NCBI GenBank assembly: GCA_040255345.1
Contig: JBDZUV010000050.1
Coordinates: 1 to 19,828, forward strand
Length of the DNA: 19,828 nucleotides
Origin: JAFDWI01 sp040255345
GTDB taxonomy: Bacteria; Actinomycetota; Acidimicrobiia; Acidimicrobiales; Iamiaceae
Direction of reading: 5' to 3'
A program made the position numbers and the translations under genes. The notes under the pieces were generated by a model that was given only the letters and a program-made list of their open reading frames with translations, was not told where the DNA came from and ran no database searches. Shown in pieces: positions 12,550-19,554 of the stretch (its first letter is position 1; every line of letters starts with the position of its first letter).

Positions 12550-14130
12550 TCAGCGAGCGGACTTCGCCCTGGACTTGGAGGTGGTGGCCCGCGCCTTCTT
12601 CGGAGTCTTCGTCGCCTTGCGGGAGCCGCGGGGTGGGGCAGGCGATTCGGGTGGGGTCGGTTCGGTGACCAACGACAACGGACTCCGGCCGGTGCGCCCA
12701 GAGGCCCGGGCGTGGTGGCGCTGTTCGACCTCGGCGGCGTCCGACAGTTCCGCGAAGGCGGTGTCGGTGGCCCCGGCGAGATCCCAGATGTCGGGAATCT
12801 GCTCGCGGCACGCCATGAAACCGATGTCGACCCAGTCGCGGTAGGAGAACACCGTGATGTTCAAGCCGCACCCTTCCATCACCGGTCCGAGCGGATAGGC
12901 GGCGACGAGTTCGGCGCCCGCGAAGTACAGGGGAAAGTTCGGTCCGGGGACGTTCGAGATGATCACGTTGTGGATCGCACGATGCCGGTCCGCCAACCCG
13001 GTGCTCGAGTACAGCCGGGACGCCAGATTGAACACGTTCGGGCTGGCATACTCGGCCCACTGCATGAGCATCGATGCGCCCACGGCGTTGTGTTCCTCTT
13101 TGGCTCCCTTGGTCGAGTGTCGAATGTGGGCGATGCGCATTCCGGCGTCTTCGATGTCGCTCCCCAGCGACACGAACATCCCCGACACCCGGTTCGACGA
13201 GGGTCCCCGCGGGGCGCCCTCGGCGCCGGCGACCGAGATCGGACAGATCCCGATCAGCGATTCGGTGGGCAGGGCGTGGTGCTCGTCGAGATAGGCCCGT
13301 AGGGTGCCCGACACCAGGGCGAGGACGACGTCGTTGACCGTGCACCCGAACGTGTTCTTGATCGCCTTGATCTCGTCGAGCGGCAACCGGGCGAATGCCG
13401 TGGAACGATGTCCGGTCACCGAACCGGTCCAGGGCGTGGCGGGTGCCGAGAGCGGCACGGCGCCGACCAGTTTCTCGGGGCGGCGACGTCCCTGGACGAC
13501 CCGGTTGACCGACTGGATCGTGCGTGCGAGCAGTGCCGGCATGTTGGCGACCTGGCGGCCCAGGGACGCGGCGGCATGACCCAGCAGCTCGAGATCGTTC
13601 GGGACGTGCTCGGCCGGCAGGTCCTGCGGTTCGCCGAACGCGTCGGAGTCGATCGCCTCGACGTCGAACAGATGCACCAGAAAATCCGCGCCGGACGCGC
13701 CGTCGACGGCCGCATGATGGACCTTGGTGATGACGCCGACGCGATCCTGCTTGAGACCCTCGACGACCCACATCTCCCACAGCGGCCTCATCCGATCGAG
13801 CGGCGTGGAGGCGATCTGCCCGGCGAGCTCCGCGAGTTCCCGGCGTCCGCCCGGTGCGGGCGCGCCGATTCGCCGGACGTGGTAGTCGAGATCGAAGTCC
13901 GGATCCTCGACCCAGACCGGATGGTTCAAGCGGAAGGGCACCTCCGCGAGGCGGCGGTGGAACAGGGGCACGACGTGGAGTCGGGAGCGCACGAACTGCT
14001 TGATCTTGTCGAACGAATAGCCCCCCGGCATCGTCGCGGGGTCGAGCACCATCGTCATCGCGACATGCATGTGGTGGGTCGGTGTCTCGAGATAGAGGAA
14101 CGCGGCGTCGAGTCCGGACAGTCGCTCCAT
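12550..14130 (-). CDS. WS/DGAT wax ester synthase / acyl-CoA:diacylglycerol acyltransferase with basic tail
   Basis: A 526-residue acyltransferase making triacylglycerol or wax esters from acyl-CoA. It begins MERLSGLDAAFLYLETPTHHMH, as the family does. The catalytic motif HHxxxDG is HHAAVDG (138-144), PLWEMWVVEG (116-125) precedes it, and TVNDVVLA (264-271) and SNVPGP (392-397) are the conserved C-domain motifs. Family members usually end at about 450-480 residues; this one continues into a hydrophilic tail (about 470-526) rich in Pro, then Lys, Arg, Ala, Ser and Thr (KATKTPKKARATTSKSRAK). The start has a good Shine-Dalgarno sequence (GAGGGAG, 4 bases before ATG). A perfect 19-bp palindrome lies 22 bases upstream. 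In this context it may store carbon from propionyl- and acetyl-CoA released from sterols; that role is inferred. Confidence 0.93.
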   Translation of the reverse strand: MERLSGLDAAFLYLETPTHHMHVAMTMVLDPATMPGGYSFDKIKQFVRSRLHVVPLFHRRLAEVPFRLNHPVWVEDPDFDLDYHVRRIGAPAPGGRRELAELAGQIASTPLDRMRPLWEMWVVEGLKQDRVGVITKVHHAAVDGASGADFLVHLFDVEAIDSDAFGEPQDLPAEHVPNDLELLGHAAASLGRQVANMPALLARTIQSVNRVVQGRRRPEKLVGAVPLSAPATPWTGSVTGHRSTAFARLPLDEIKAIKNTFGCTVNDVVLALVSGTLRAYLDEHHALPTESLIGICPISVAGAEGAPRGPSSNRVSGMFVSLGSDIEDAGMRIAHIRHSTKGAKEEHNAVGASMLMQWAEYASPNVFNLASRLYSSTGLADRHRAIHNVIISNVPGPNFPLYFAGAELVAAYPLGPVMEGCGLNITVFSYRDWVDIGFMACREQIPDIWDLAGATDTAFAELSDAAEVEQRHHARASGRTGRSPLSLVTEPTPPESPAPPRGSRKATKTPKKARATTSKSRAKSAR

Positions 14131-14151
14131 GGCGCTCCCTCGTGCAGGGCT

Positions 14152-14170
14152 TCGTCGGATGGTCCGACGA
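14152..14170. promoter_or_regulatory. Perfect 19-bp palindrome, candidate operator of the WS/DGAT gene
   Basis: TCGTCGGATGGTCCGACGA has 8-base arms with a 3-base centre. It lies in the 188-base divergent region between the WS/DGAT and acyl-CoA dehydrogenase genes, 22 bases before the WS/DGAT start, directly downstream of a minus-strand CAGAAT (14170-14175) that could be its -10. It differs from both the KstR site and the CTGAC-N5-GTCAG repeat, so it would be recognised by another protein. A simple mRNA hairpin in the 5' leader is an alternative. Confidence 0.5.
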
Positions 14171-14304
14171 TTCTGGCACGTTCATCGCACGGGTGCATCC
14201 GAGGCGACGACGCAGGTGCCGGAGACGACCGACCCGACGCGCAGCCGTGCGCTGCTCGACGGCGTGAACGGCCCGCTGATCCGGCCACCCGTCTGCACAC
14301 CCTC

Positions 14305-14310
14305 TAATCT
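14305..14310 (+). promoter_or_regulatory. Candidate -10 element of the acyl-CoA dehydrogenase/TetR pair (leaderless)
   Basis: TAATCT is followed by 8 bases and the GTG start at 14319. The spacer contains GCGGG but no usable Shine-Dalgarno sequence at correct distance, so transcription probably begins at or within two bases of the start codon. No clear -35 box is seen. Confidence 0.45.
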
Positions 14311-14318
14311 CGCGGGTC

Positions 14319-15566
14319 GTGGACTTCGACGACACGCCGACGGAAGCCGCGTTCCGCGCCGAGGCCCGGAGCTGGCTCGAGGCGAACGCCGTCCCCAAAG
14401 GGCATCCGGGCGACTTCTCGAACGGTCACCAGAACGCCTCGATGTCTGATGCGGACTATGCCAAGCGCTGCAGTGAGTGGCAACGCACCCTCTGGGACGG
14501 TGGTTGGGCGGGGATCGCCTGGCCCGAGAAGTTCGGCGGACGCGGTGGCCGCCCCATCGAGGCGTCGATCTTCGCCCAGGAACAGGGAAGGTTCGGGGTC
14601 TCGAGCGGAATCTTCGCGGTCGCGCACGGGATGGTCGGCCCGACGCTGATGCGCCACGGGACCCCCGAACAGCAACAGCGCCACCTGCCGGCGATGCTCC
14701 GCGGGGAGGAGATCTGGTGTCAGTTGTTCAGCGAGCCCGAAGCCGGATCGGATCTGGCCGGCCTGAGAACCCGGGCCGACCACGACGACGTCACCGATGA
14801 ATGGGTGGTCACCGGACAGAAGGTGTGGACCTCGCAGGCCACCGAATCCGGCATGGGGATCCTTCTCGCCCGAACCGACCCGACCGTGCCGAAACATCAG
14901 GGGATCACCTACTTCCTCGTCGACATGGCGACGCCCGGCATCGACATCCGGCCGCTGCGGCAGCTCACCGGGCAGAGCCAGTTCTCGGAAGTGTTTCTCG
15001 ACGATGTGCGCATCCCGGCGTCGAACATCGTGAACGGGGTGAACGGTGGGTGGAAGGTCGCGGTCACCACGCTGTCGAACGAGCGGGCCGCGATCAGCGG
15101 GTCCGAACGGGGCAAGGAACTCGGCCTGGTCATCGACCTCGTGCAGGCGATGGGGCTGTCGGACGATCCGCTGATCCGTCAACGGGTGGCCGACTGTCAT
15201 ACGCGGCATCAGATCGTGACGTACCTCTCGTACCGTCTGCAGACCGCGCTCAGCCAGGGGACACCGTTGGGAGCCGAGGCGTCGGTGATGAAGTTGTTCT
15301 ACGCCGAACACCTCGCCAGGCTGGCCGATCTCGCCGTGGCCACCCAGGGTGCTGCAGGCAGCCTGGCCGCTGCCGACGCCCCGGCGAACGGGTTGTGGCA
15401 GGCACGCATGCTCGCCGCGCTGGCGATCAAGATCGCCGGCGGATCCAACGAGATCCAGCACGACGTCATCGGCGAGCGCGTCCTCGGACTGCCGCGCGAG
15501 GCCCGGAACGATCGCGACGTGCCGTTCCGAGCGCTCGAGCCGCGCCGGTCGCAGGCGACGTCATGA
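14319..15566 (+). CDS. Acyl-CoA dehydrogenase (FadE family)
   Basis: A 415-residue acyl-CoA dehydrogenase. The N-terminal helical domain contains GGWAGIAWPEKFGGRGG, the FAD/substrate beta domain QLFSEPEAGSDLAGLRTRA (135-153) and WVVTGQKVWTSQA, and the C-terminal domain ends in KIAGGSNEIQHDVIGERVLGLP (371-392). The likely catalytic base is E255 (LSNERAAIS), the helix-G position; the usual medium-chain position is Gly. It resembles stand-alone mycobacterial FadE proteins rather than the two-subunit steroid type, so it may form homotetramers. The substrate cannot be assigned. GTG 14319 is supported by the upstream TAATCT and the family-like N terminus. The stop overlaps the regulator start (ATGA), so both are co-expressed, suggesting the enzyme's pathway is tied to the regulator's ligand. 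Confidence 0.9.
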   Translation: MDFDDTPTEAAFRAEARSWLEANAVPKGHPGDFSNGHQNASMSDADYAKRCSEWQRTLWDGGWAGIAWPEKFGGRGGRPIEASIFAQEQGRFGVSSGIFAVAHGMVGPTLMRHGTPEQQQRHLPAMLRGEEIWCQLFSEPEAGSDLAGLRTRADHDDVTDEWVVTGQKVWTSQATESGMGILLARTDPTVPKHQGITYFLVDMATPGIDIRPLRQLTGQSQFSEVFLDDVRIPASNIVNGVNGGWKVAVTTLSNERAAISGSERGKELGLVIDLVQAMGLSDDPLIRQRVADCHTRHQIVTYLSYRLQTALSQGTPLGAEASVMKLFYAEHLARLADLAVATQGAAGSLAAADAPANGLWQARMLAALAIKIAGGSNEIQHDVIGERVLGLPREARNDRDVPFRALEPRRSQATS

Positions 15567-16201
15567 CCGATGCAGACGAGGGCCACGACGCCCGCGGGGT
15601 CGTCGATCTGGCGAGCCTCACCCCAGGCCAGGTCGAACGACGTGAACGGGTACTGCGCACCGCCCTCGCCCTGGGTCGCGTCGGTGGCTACGACGCGGTC
15701 CAGATGCGCGACGTCGCGGCAGAAGCGGGCGTCGCGCTCGGCACCATCTACCGCTATTTCTCGTCGAAGGATCATCTGCTCGCGGCGGCGCTCGTGTACT
15801 GGGTGACCGAGCTGGAGCACCAGGTCACGCTGCGGCCGCCGACGGGTGCGACCACGACGGATCGGGTGTTGAGCGTGATCAGGCGTGCCCAGCGTGCGAT
15901 GGAACGCGAGCAGAACCTTTCCGAGGCGCTCGTGACGGCGCTCGTGTCACCGGATCCGGGCGCTGTCGCGTGCCAGCGGGAGATGACGAGCATCATGACC
16001 CGGACGATCGCTCGTGGCCTCGGCGACGATCTGGATGATCGCATCCGTGCCGACTCGGCGCGCATTCTCGGCCATGTGTGGTTCTCTGCGCTCGTGGGTT
16101 GGGTGCTCGGTTGGTCGAACATCGACAGGGTGAGCGACGAGGTCTCCACGGCCGGTCATCTCATGCTCGATCATCTCGACGGTTCGCCGACCCGCTCCTG
16201 A
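15563..16201 (+). CDS. kstR: KstR-like TetR-family repressor of sterol catabolism
   Basis: A 212-residue TetR-family regulator. The helix-turn-helix reads GGYDAVQMRDVAAEAGVALGTIYRYFSSKDHLL (about 41-73), differing from my recollection of KstR at only a handful of positions across the DNA-binding domain; ERRERVLRTALAL before it and HVWFSALVGWVLG (171-183) later also fit. KstR represses sterol uptake and side-chain/ring genes and is released by CoA thioesters of 3-oxo-4-cholestenoic acid, the product expected from the FadD19-like enzyme here. The N terminus is about 10-15 residues longer than typical KstR. ATG 15563 overlaps the preceding dehydrogenase stop. A perfect KstR-type operator lies at 12500-12513; no such operator lies immediately in front of its own operon, so autoregulation is not evident. 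Confidence 0.85.
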   Translation: MTDADEGHDARGVVDLASLTPGQVERRERVLRTALALGRVGGYDAVQMRDVAAEAGVALGTIYRYFSSKDHLLAAALVYWVTELEHQVTLRPPTGATTTDRVLSVIRRAQRAMEREQNLSEALVTALVSPDPGAVACQREMTSIMTRTIARGLGDDLDDRIRADSARILGHVWFSALVGWVLGWSNIDRVSDEVSTAGHLMLDHLDGSPTRS

Positions 16202-16227
16202 GCCGGTCCCCTTCGGGGCGAAAACGC

Positions 16228-16259
16228 CGATGGTCCCGCCTCGTGAGGCGGGACCATCG
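16228..16259. terminator. Strong bidirectional terminator hairpin
   Basis: Perfect 14-base arms (16228-16241 and 16246-16259, GC-rich, beginning CGATGGTCCC) enclose a 4-base loop CGTG. It lies 26 bases after the regulator stop and 30 bases from the end of the convergent LPXTG gene. Read on the minus strand it is followed by GGCGTTTTCGCC, giving a short T-run for the LPXTG transcript; on the plus strand no T-run follows. A smaller CCCC-TTC-GGGG hairpin lies just left. Confidence 0.85.
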
Positions 16260-16289
16260 ATCAGGTACCGAAGTGCGGTGCGGGGGAAC

Positions 16290-16850
16290 TCAGTGCGTTG
16301 CGTTGCGCTTGCGGGACGACAGCACCAGCAGGCTGCCGAGTACCAGCAGGATCACGCCACCGGCGACGAAGGGCATGACCTGCGAACCGGTTGCGGGGAG
16401 TGTCCCCGAGCCGCCGCCACTGGTCGAGGGGACGGTGGTTGCCACCGTCTTCGATGCGACGGTCACGTTGGCCGTGACCTGGACCGAGCCCAGGGTGGTG
16501 CAGACCAGCACATTGCCGAGCGGCTGATCGGCCGGTACGGACCAGTCGATCGAGAAGTTGCCGTTGTCGTCGGTGGTCACGTCACCGATGTGGCCCGAAG
16601 CGCCACAGGATCCGACGCTGATGCCGAGGATGCAGTCCGCCGGGAAACCGCTACCGGTGATGGTGACCGTGCCGCCGGGAGCCACCGTCGAGGGGTTGGT
16701 CGCCAACTGCATGGTCGGCCCGTAGTTGTCGGAGAAGACACAGGCCTCGGCGGCACCCGAGCTTGCCGGGACGGTTGCGAACAGGCCCAGGGCCAGTGCG
16801 AGTACGGCGACTGCTCGAACGATCGGGTTCCGTCGAATTTTGCTGGTCAT
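16290..16850 (-). CDS. LPATG-anchored cell-wall protein with one Ig-like domain
   Basis: A 186-residue secreted surface protein. Signal peptide: MTSKIRRN followed by a hydrophobic core (PIVRAVAVLALALGLFATV) and an ASSGAA cleavage region near residues 30-34. The mature part holds one predicted Ig-like/IPT-type beta domain (PGGTVTITGSGFPADC...) with four cysteines (37, 73, 82, 117) that could form two disulfides. A Ser/Thr/Gly linker leads to the sorting signal LPATG (151-155), a hydrophobic helix (about 158-178) and the basic tail RKRNATH, so a sortase should attach it to the cell wall. ATG 16850 is chosen over ATG 16892 because GAGGGGA stands 6 bases upstream. It has its own promoter (16904-16909). 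No sortase gene is in the window. Function unknown. Confidence 0.88.
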   Translation of the reverse strand: MTSKIRRNPIVRAVAVLALALGLFATVPASSGAAEACVFSDNYGPTMQLATNPSTVAPGGTVTITGSGFPADCILGISVGSCGASGHIGDVTTDDNGNFSIDWSVPADQPLGNVLVCTTLGSVQVTANVTVASKTVATTVPSTSGGGSGTLPATGSQVMPFVAGGVILLVLGSLLVLSSRKRNATH

Positions 16851-16903
16851 GGGAAGTCCCCTCACCTCGTTGGTGGTGACAGTGGATTGCAAATCGAGAT
16901 CCG

Positions 16904-16909
16904 ACTATA
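16904..16909 (-). promoter_or_regulatory. Candidate -10 element of the LPXTG gene
   Basis: Minus-strand TATAGT is a near-consensus -10 in the 101-base gap between the DUF4012 gene and the LPXTG gene. It would give a 5' leader of about 47 bases carrying the GAGGGGA ribosome-binding site. The local AT content is higher than around it. The -35 region is not clear. Confidence 0.5.
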
Positions 16910-16951
16910 CACGACCGCCGACGCGTCTGGTGGAATTTCGTGTGGGTCCGT

Positions 16952-19396
16952 TCACCGGGTCGGTCGAGCGATGATCGTGCGGAGCGCTTCGCCTTCGGTG
17001 CGGTAGACGCGGTCGGGCATCGCCAGGGCATTCCCCTTCGGGTCGACCGGTTGCACCCCGGCGCCCAGCCCCTGGGGCCGGGCGGTCGGCTGTCGCACCA
17101 TTGTCAGCTCGTAGCTCCGGCCGGGACGGGTCACGCCTTCGACCTCGAGTTCGAAGCTGACCGCGGACTTCGCCGGTATCGTCACGGTCTGGGTGGTGAC
17201 CCACGATCCGAGTTCGCGCTGGATCTGCATCCCGACCGCCTTGTCGGCGATCGTCAGTGATTTCGGTTTGAGTGCGCTGTAGATGCTCACCTGCAGCGTC
17301 GTCGACCCGAAGGGCCGACCGTCGGTCCGACCGGCCCGGGTGTCGGGGTTGCCCAGCACATAGGGTGGCGCGCCCGTCGTGGGGGCGGCGTTGCTCAGGT
17401 AGCCGGTGACCTTCCCGGTGGTCTGGCCGCTCGCGTCGTTGCGGCGCACCTGATAGGCGAAGATCTGGGTGACGAAGAAGTCCACCTTGTTCTCGCTGCC
17501 GTTGCTGGTCCGCACCGAGATGAGATCCGCCCCGTCGGGTTCGGGGAAGGTTCCGGTGAGCCCGATGTCTCCGAGGTACCGGTTGGCCTTGGCGTCGTTC
17601 ACCACGGCCATGATGTTGCGGTTGTGCATCATCGGCGACAGCGTGTGGGTGATGGCAGACAGGGGCGGGAGTTCGCGGTCGGTGAGGGCGTCGAAGGTCG
17701 CCTCGGCGGCGTTCGACAGCAGGTCGCTGCGATCGTCGACGCCTGGTACGTCGATGTACTGGTCGTGCATCAGGAACTCCGCGGCGTTCTTCGAATCGAG
17801 CGCCATGGGGACGCCATCGGCCACGACCGGTCCGGTGAGCTTCAACAGCGCGGCCAGCGCGGTGGGATCGACGTACATGACGCCATCGACCGGGACTCCG
17901 CCGGCCTGGGGGTAGAGCTGCTCGGCGACGCGCGCGACCGTCGGGAAGTCGGGCGACGCCGAGATGTTCTGGAGGAATCGTGCCGGGCGCAGATAGCCGT
18001 ACCGTCGCAGGTACTCGGGCTCGCCGGTGATCTTCCGGGTCGCCGGGTCGGTGGCGTCGTTCAGCTCGCCCATCTTGCCGTGGCGGACCAGTTCGAGGCG
18101 CCCGTCCTTGGCGTCGAGCTGGGCCCAGGCGCCGATGAATCCGCCGAGGCCGCGGGTCTCGGCGGGGTTCGCGAACAGCAGCAGGTAGTGACGCTCGCCG
18201 TGCCCGCCCAGGACCTCGGGGGCGATCTCGATGGCCTGGAGCGCGGATCTCGCCTGGGGAATCGCCCGAACCAGTTCGGCCCGATAGTCGTCGACCCGCT
18301 CGCGGAAAGGTGCCACGAGCCAGGGGGTGGCCGTCGCGTCGACATCGTCGCGGGCTGCGGTCATCGCCTGTGCGGTCTGACGAACCGGCTTTTCCATGCT
18401 CGAGATCCGCTTCAGGTCGAAGGTCCCGTCCGCGGCGCGCAAGCGCTGGTAGGGAGCGATCGTCGCGGCTCGTGCCGCCGTGGCGGTGATCGAGCTCCCC
18501 GACTCCGCCGCGACCGACGCGAGGCGAGCGTGCTGCGACAGGACGGGCACGGCGTAGGCGATCTTCGCGATGGGATTCGACAGGAAATTGTCGGCCTTGG
18601 CGAACGAGTTGTGCGCTGCGGTCCAGTACCCGGCGGCGCCGACCTGATCGGCCTGGTTCGCGACGTCGAGGCCGTCTTGGGCCGACGTGATCCCGAACTC
18701 GAGTGGTTCTGCGGCGCGTAGCGCCGAGAAGAGGAACCCGGCGACGGCCACGACGACGACGGCGGCCAGTGACGCGAGTGCGACCCGCACGCGACGACGG
18801 TTCCGGCGACGCATCGTCCGATAGCCCGAGACGAGCACCGGGCTGATCGCGAGCGCCGTGATGATCGCGGTCAGGCCGAAGAAGCCGATGTCGTCGGTGC
18901 GCAGGAGCGCCTGCACACTCAGGGCCCCGATCAGCGCGCCGGTCACCCGGTCGCGGGTTCGGGTGCGGAACGCGGCGTGCACCGCGAACCCGAGGGCGAC
19001 CGCGCCGAGCACGTTGCCCCAGATGGTCGCCGCGCACACGGTGGCGGCCCCGGCGAGAATGAGCCAGGCCCACCGGCGGGAACAGGCGGCGAACAGGGTG
19101 ACCACGAACGCGAACCCGCCGCGCTCGATCAGGTCGAAGAAGCCGACCCCGGTGGGCGACGCAGAGGAGAACGCCGCGGCGATCGCGGCGACTGCCGCGA
19201 TCGCGATGATGAAGTTCCACCGGGTTTCCGACCGTTGTCTCCGCCGCTTCACCCGTGTGGGCTCCTCGACGAGTGCGGGTGGCTGGGGATCTCTGTTGTC
19301 CTGCGACAGCTCCGACACGGCCCTCCAGGGTCCGGATTCGACGACAAACCTGAATCGACGCCCTGTGCATGACGAGCGCCAGGGACCAGCGAACAT
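16952..19396 (-). CDS. DUF4012-family large membrane protein
   Basis: An 814-residue protein. After a charged N terminus (VKRRRQRSETRW, 49-60) come about six hydrophobic helices (residues about 61-78, 90-106, 109-126, 128-143, 170-190, 205-226), then a long hydrophilic, probably extracellular region (230-814). The DUF4012 signature is HYLLLFANPAETRGLGGF (403-420), followed by GAWAQL; the family is found in actinobacterial envelope-related genes and its biochemistry is unknown. The start is uncertain: ATG 19396 has no Shine-Dalgarno sequence, and an in-frame GTG at 19318 (VSELSQDNRD) follows GGAGG closely and would remove 26 atypical residues; a minus-strand TAGGTT (19401-19406) could serve as -10. 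Upstream of and co-directional with the LPXTG gene, with which it may share an envelope role. Confidence 0.78.
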   Translation of the reverse strand: MFAGPWRSSCTGRRFRFVVESGPWRAVSELSQDNRDPQPPALVEEPTRVKRRRQRSETRWNFIIAIAAVAAIAAAFSSASPTGVGFFDLIERGGFAFVVTLFAACSRRWAWLILAGAATVCAATIWGNVLGAVALGFAVHAAFRTRTRDRVTGALIGALSVQALLRTDDIGFFGLTAIITALAISPVLVSGYRTMRRRNRRRVRVALASLAAVVVVAVAGFLFSALRAAEPLEFGITSAQDGLDVANQADQVGAAGYWTAAHNSFAKADNFLSNPIAKIAYAVPVLSQHARLASVAAESGSSITATAARAATIAPYQRLRAADGTFDLKRISSMEKPVRQTAQAMTAARDDVDATATPWLVAPFRERVDDYRAELVRAIPQARSALQAIEIAPEVLGGHGERHYLLLFANPAETRGLGGFIGAWAQLDAKDGRLELVRHGKMGELNDATDPATRKITGEPEYLRRYGYLRPARFLQNISASPDFPTVARVAEQLYPQAGGVPVDGVMYVDPTALAALLKLTGPVVADGVPMALDSKNAAEFLMHDQYIDVPGVDDRSDLLSNAAEATFDALTDRELPPLSAITHTLSPMMHNRNIMAVVNDAKANRYLGDIGLTGTFPEPDGADLISVRTSNGSENKVDFFVTQIFAYQVRRNDASGQTTGKVTGYLSNAAPTTGAPPYVLGNPDTRAGRTDGRPFGSTTLQVSIYSALKPKSLTIADKAVGMQIQRELGSWVTTQTVTIPAKSAVSFELEVEGVTRPGRSYELTMVRQPTARPQGLGAGVQPVDPKGNALAMPDRVYRTEGEALRTIIARPTR

Positions 19397-19446
19397 CGAG
19401 AACCTAGTGGGCGCCGGGTAAACTTCGTGGAATCAACGGTCCGGCT

Positions 19447-19474
19447 TTGCCGCCACCCGATCGTGTTCTAGCTT
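19447..19474 (+). promoter_or_regulatory. Candidate promoter of the SDR gene
   Basis: TTGCCG (19447-19452) and TAGCTT (19469-19474) are separated by 16 bases, the best -35/-10 pair in the window. The hexamer is followed by 8 bases and then ATG 19483, so transcription would begin at or just before the small ORF, making it leaderless. Confidence 0.5.
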
Positions 19475-19482
19475 TTCGGGCC

Positions 19483-19554
19483 ATGGACGAGCGGGCGTTG
19501 CGGGTGCAGGAACAGGCACGGGACTTTCGGCGCGGTCCGGCAGGATCGCGATGA
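19483..19554 (+). CDS. Possible 23-residue leader ORF coupled to the SDR gene
   Basis: MDERALRVQEQARDFRRGPA plus GSR, then TGA, which overlaps the SDR start as ATGA. The ATG lies 8 bases after the predicted -10. If translated it would couple initiation at the SDR start, as a leaderless upstream ORF. The sequence resembles the start of an acyl-CoA dehydrogenase N-terminal helix, so it could be a gene remnant, or simply chance in high-GC DNA. There is no attenuation-like run of one amino acid. Confidence 0.3.
   Translation: MDERALRVQEQARDFRRGPAGSR

Noticed and set aside
13028..13041. KstR-like sequence TTGAACACGTTCGG inside the WS/DGAT gene (and a core AACGTGTT near 13346-13353)
   Set aside because: The outer bases do not meet the TnnAACnnGTTnnA consensus and both lie in coding sequence where the codons explain them (Asn-Val-Phe-Asn and Lys-Asn-Thr-Phe).
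11831..14398. 855-codon minus-strand frame spanning the fadD19 and WS/DGAT genes
   Set aside because: It is out of frame with both recognised proteins and its product is Arg/Pro-rich without domains.
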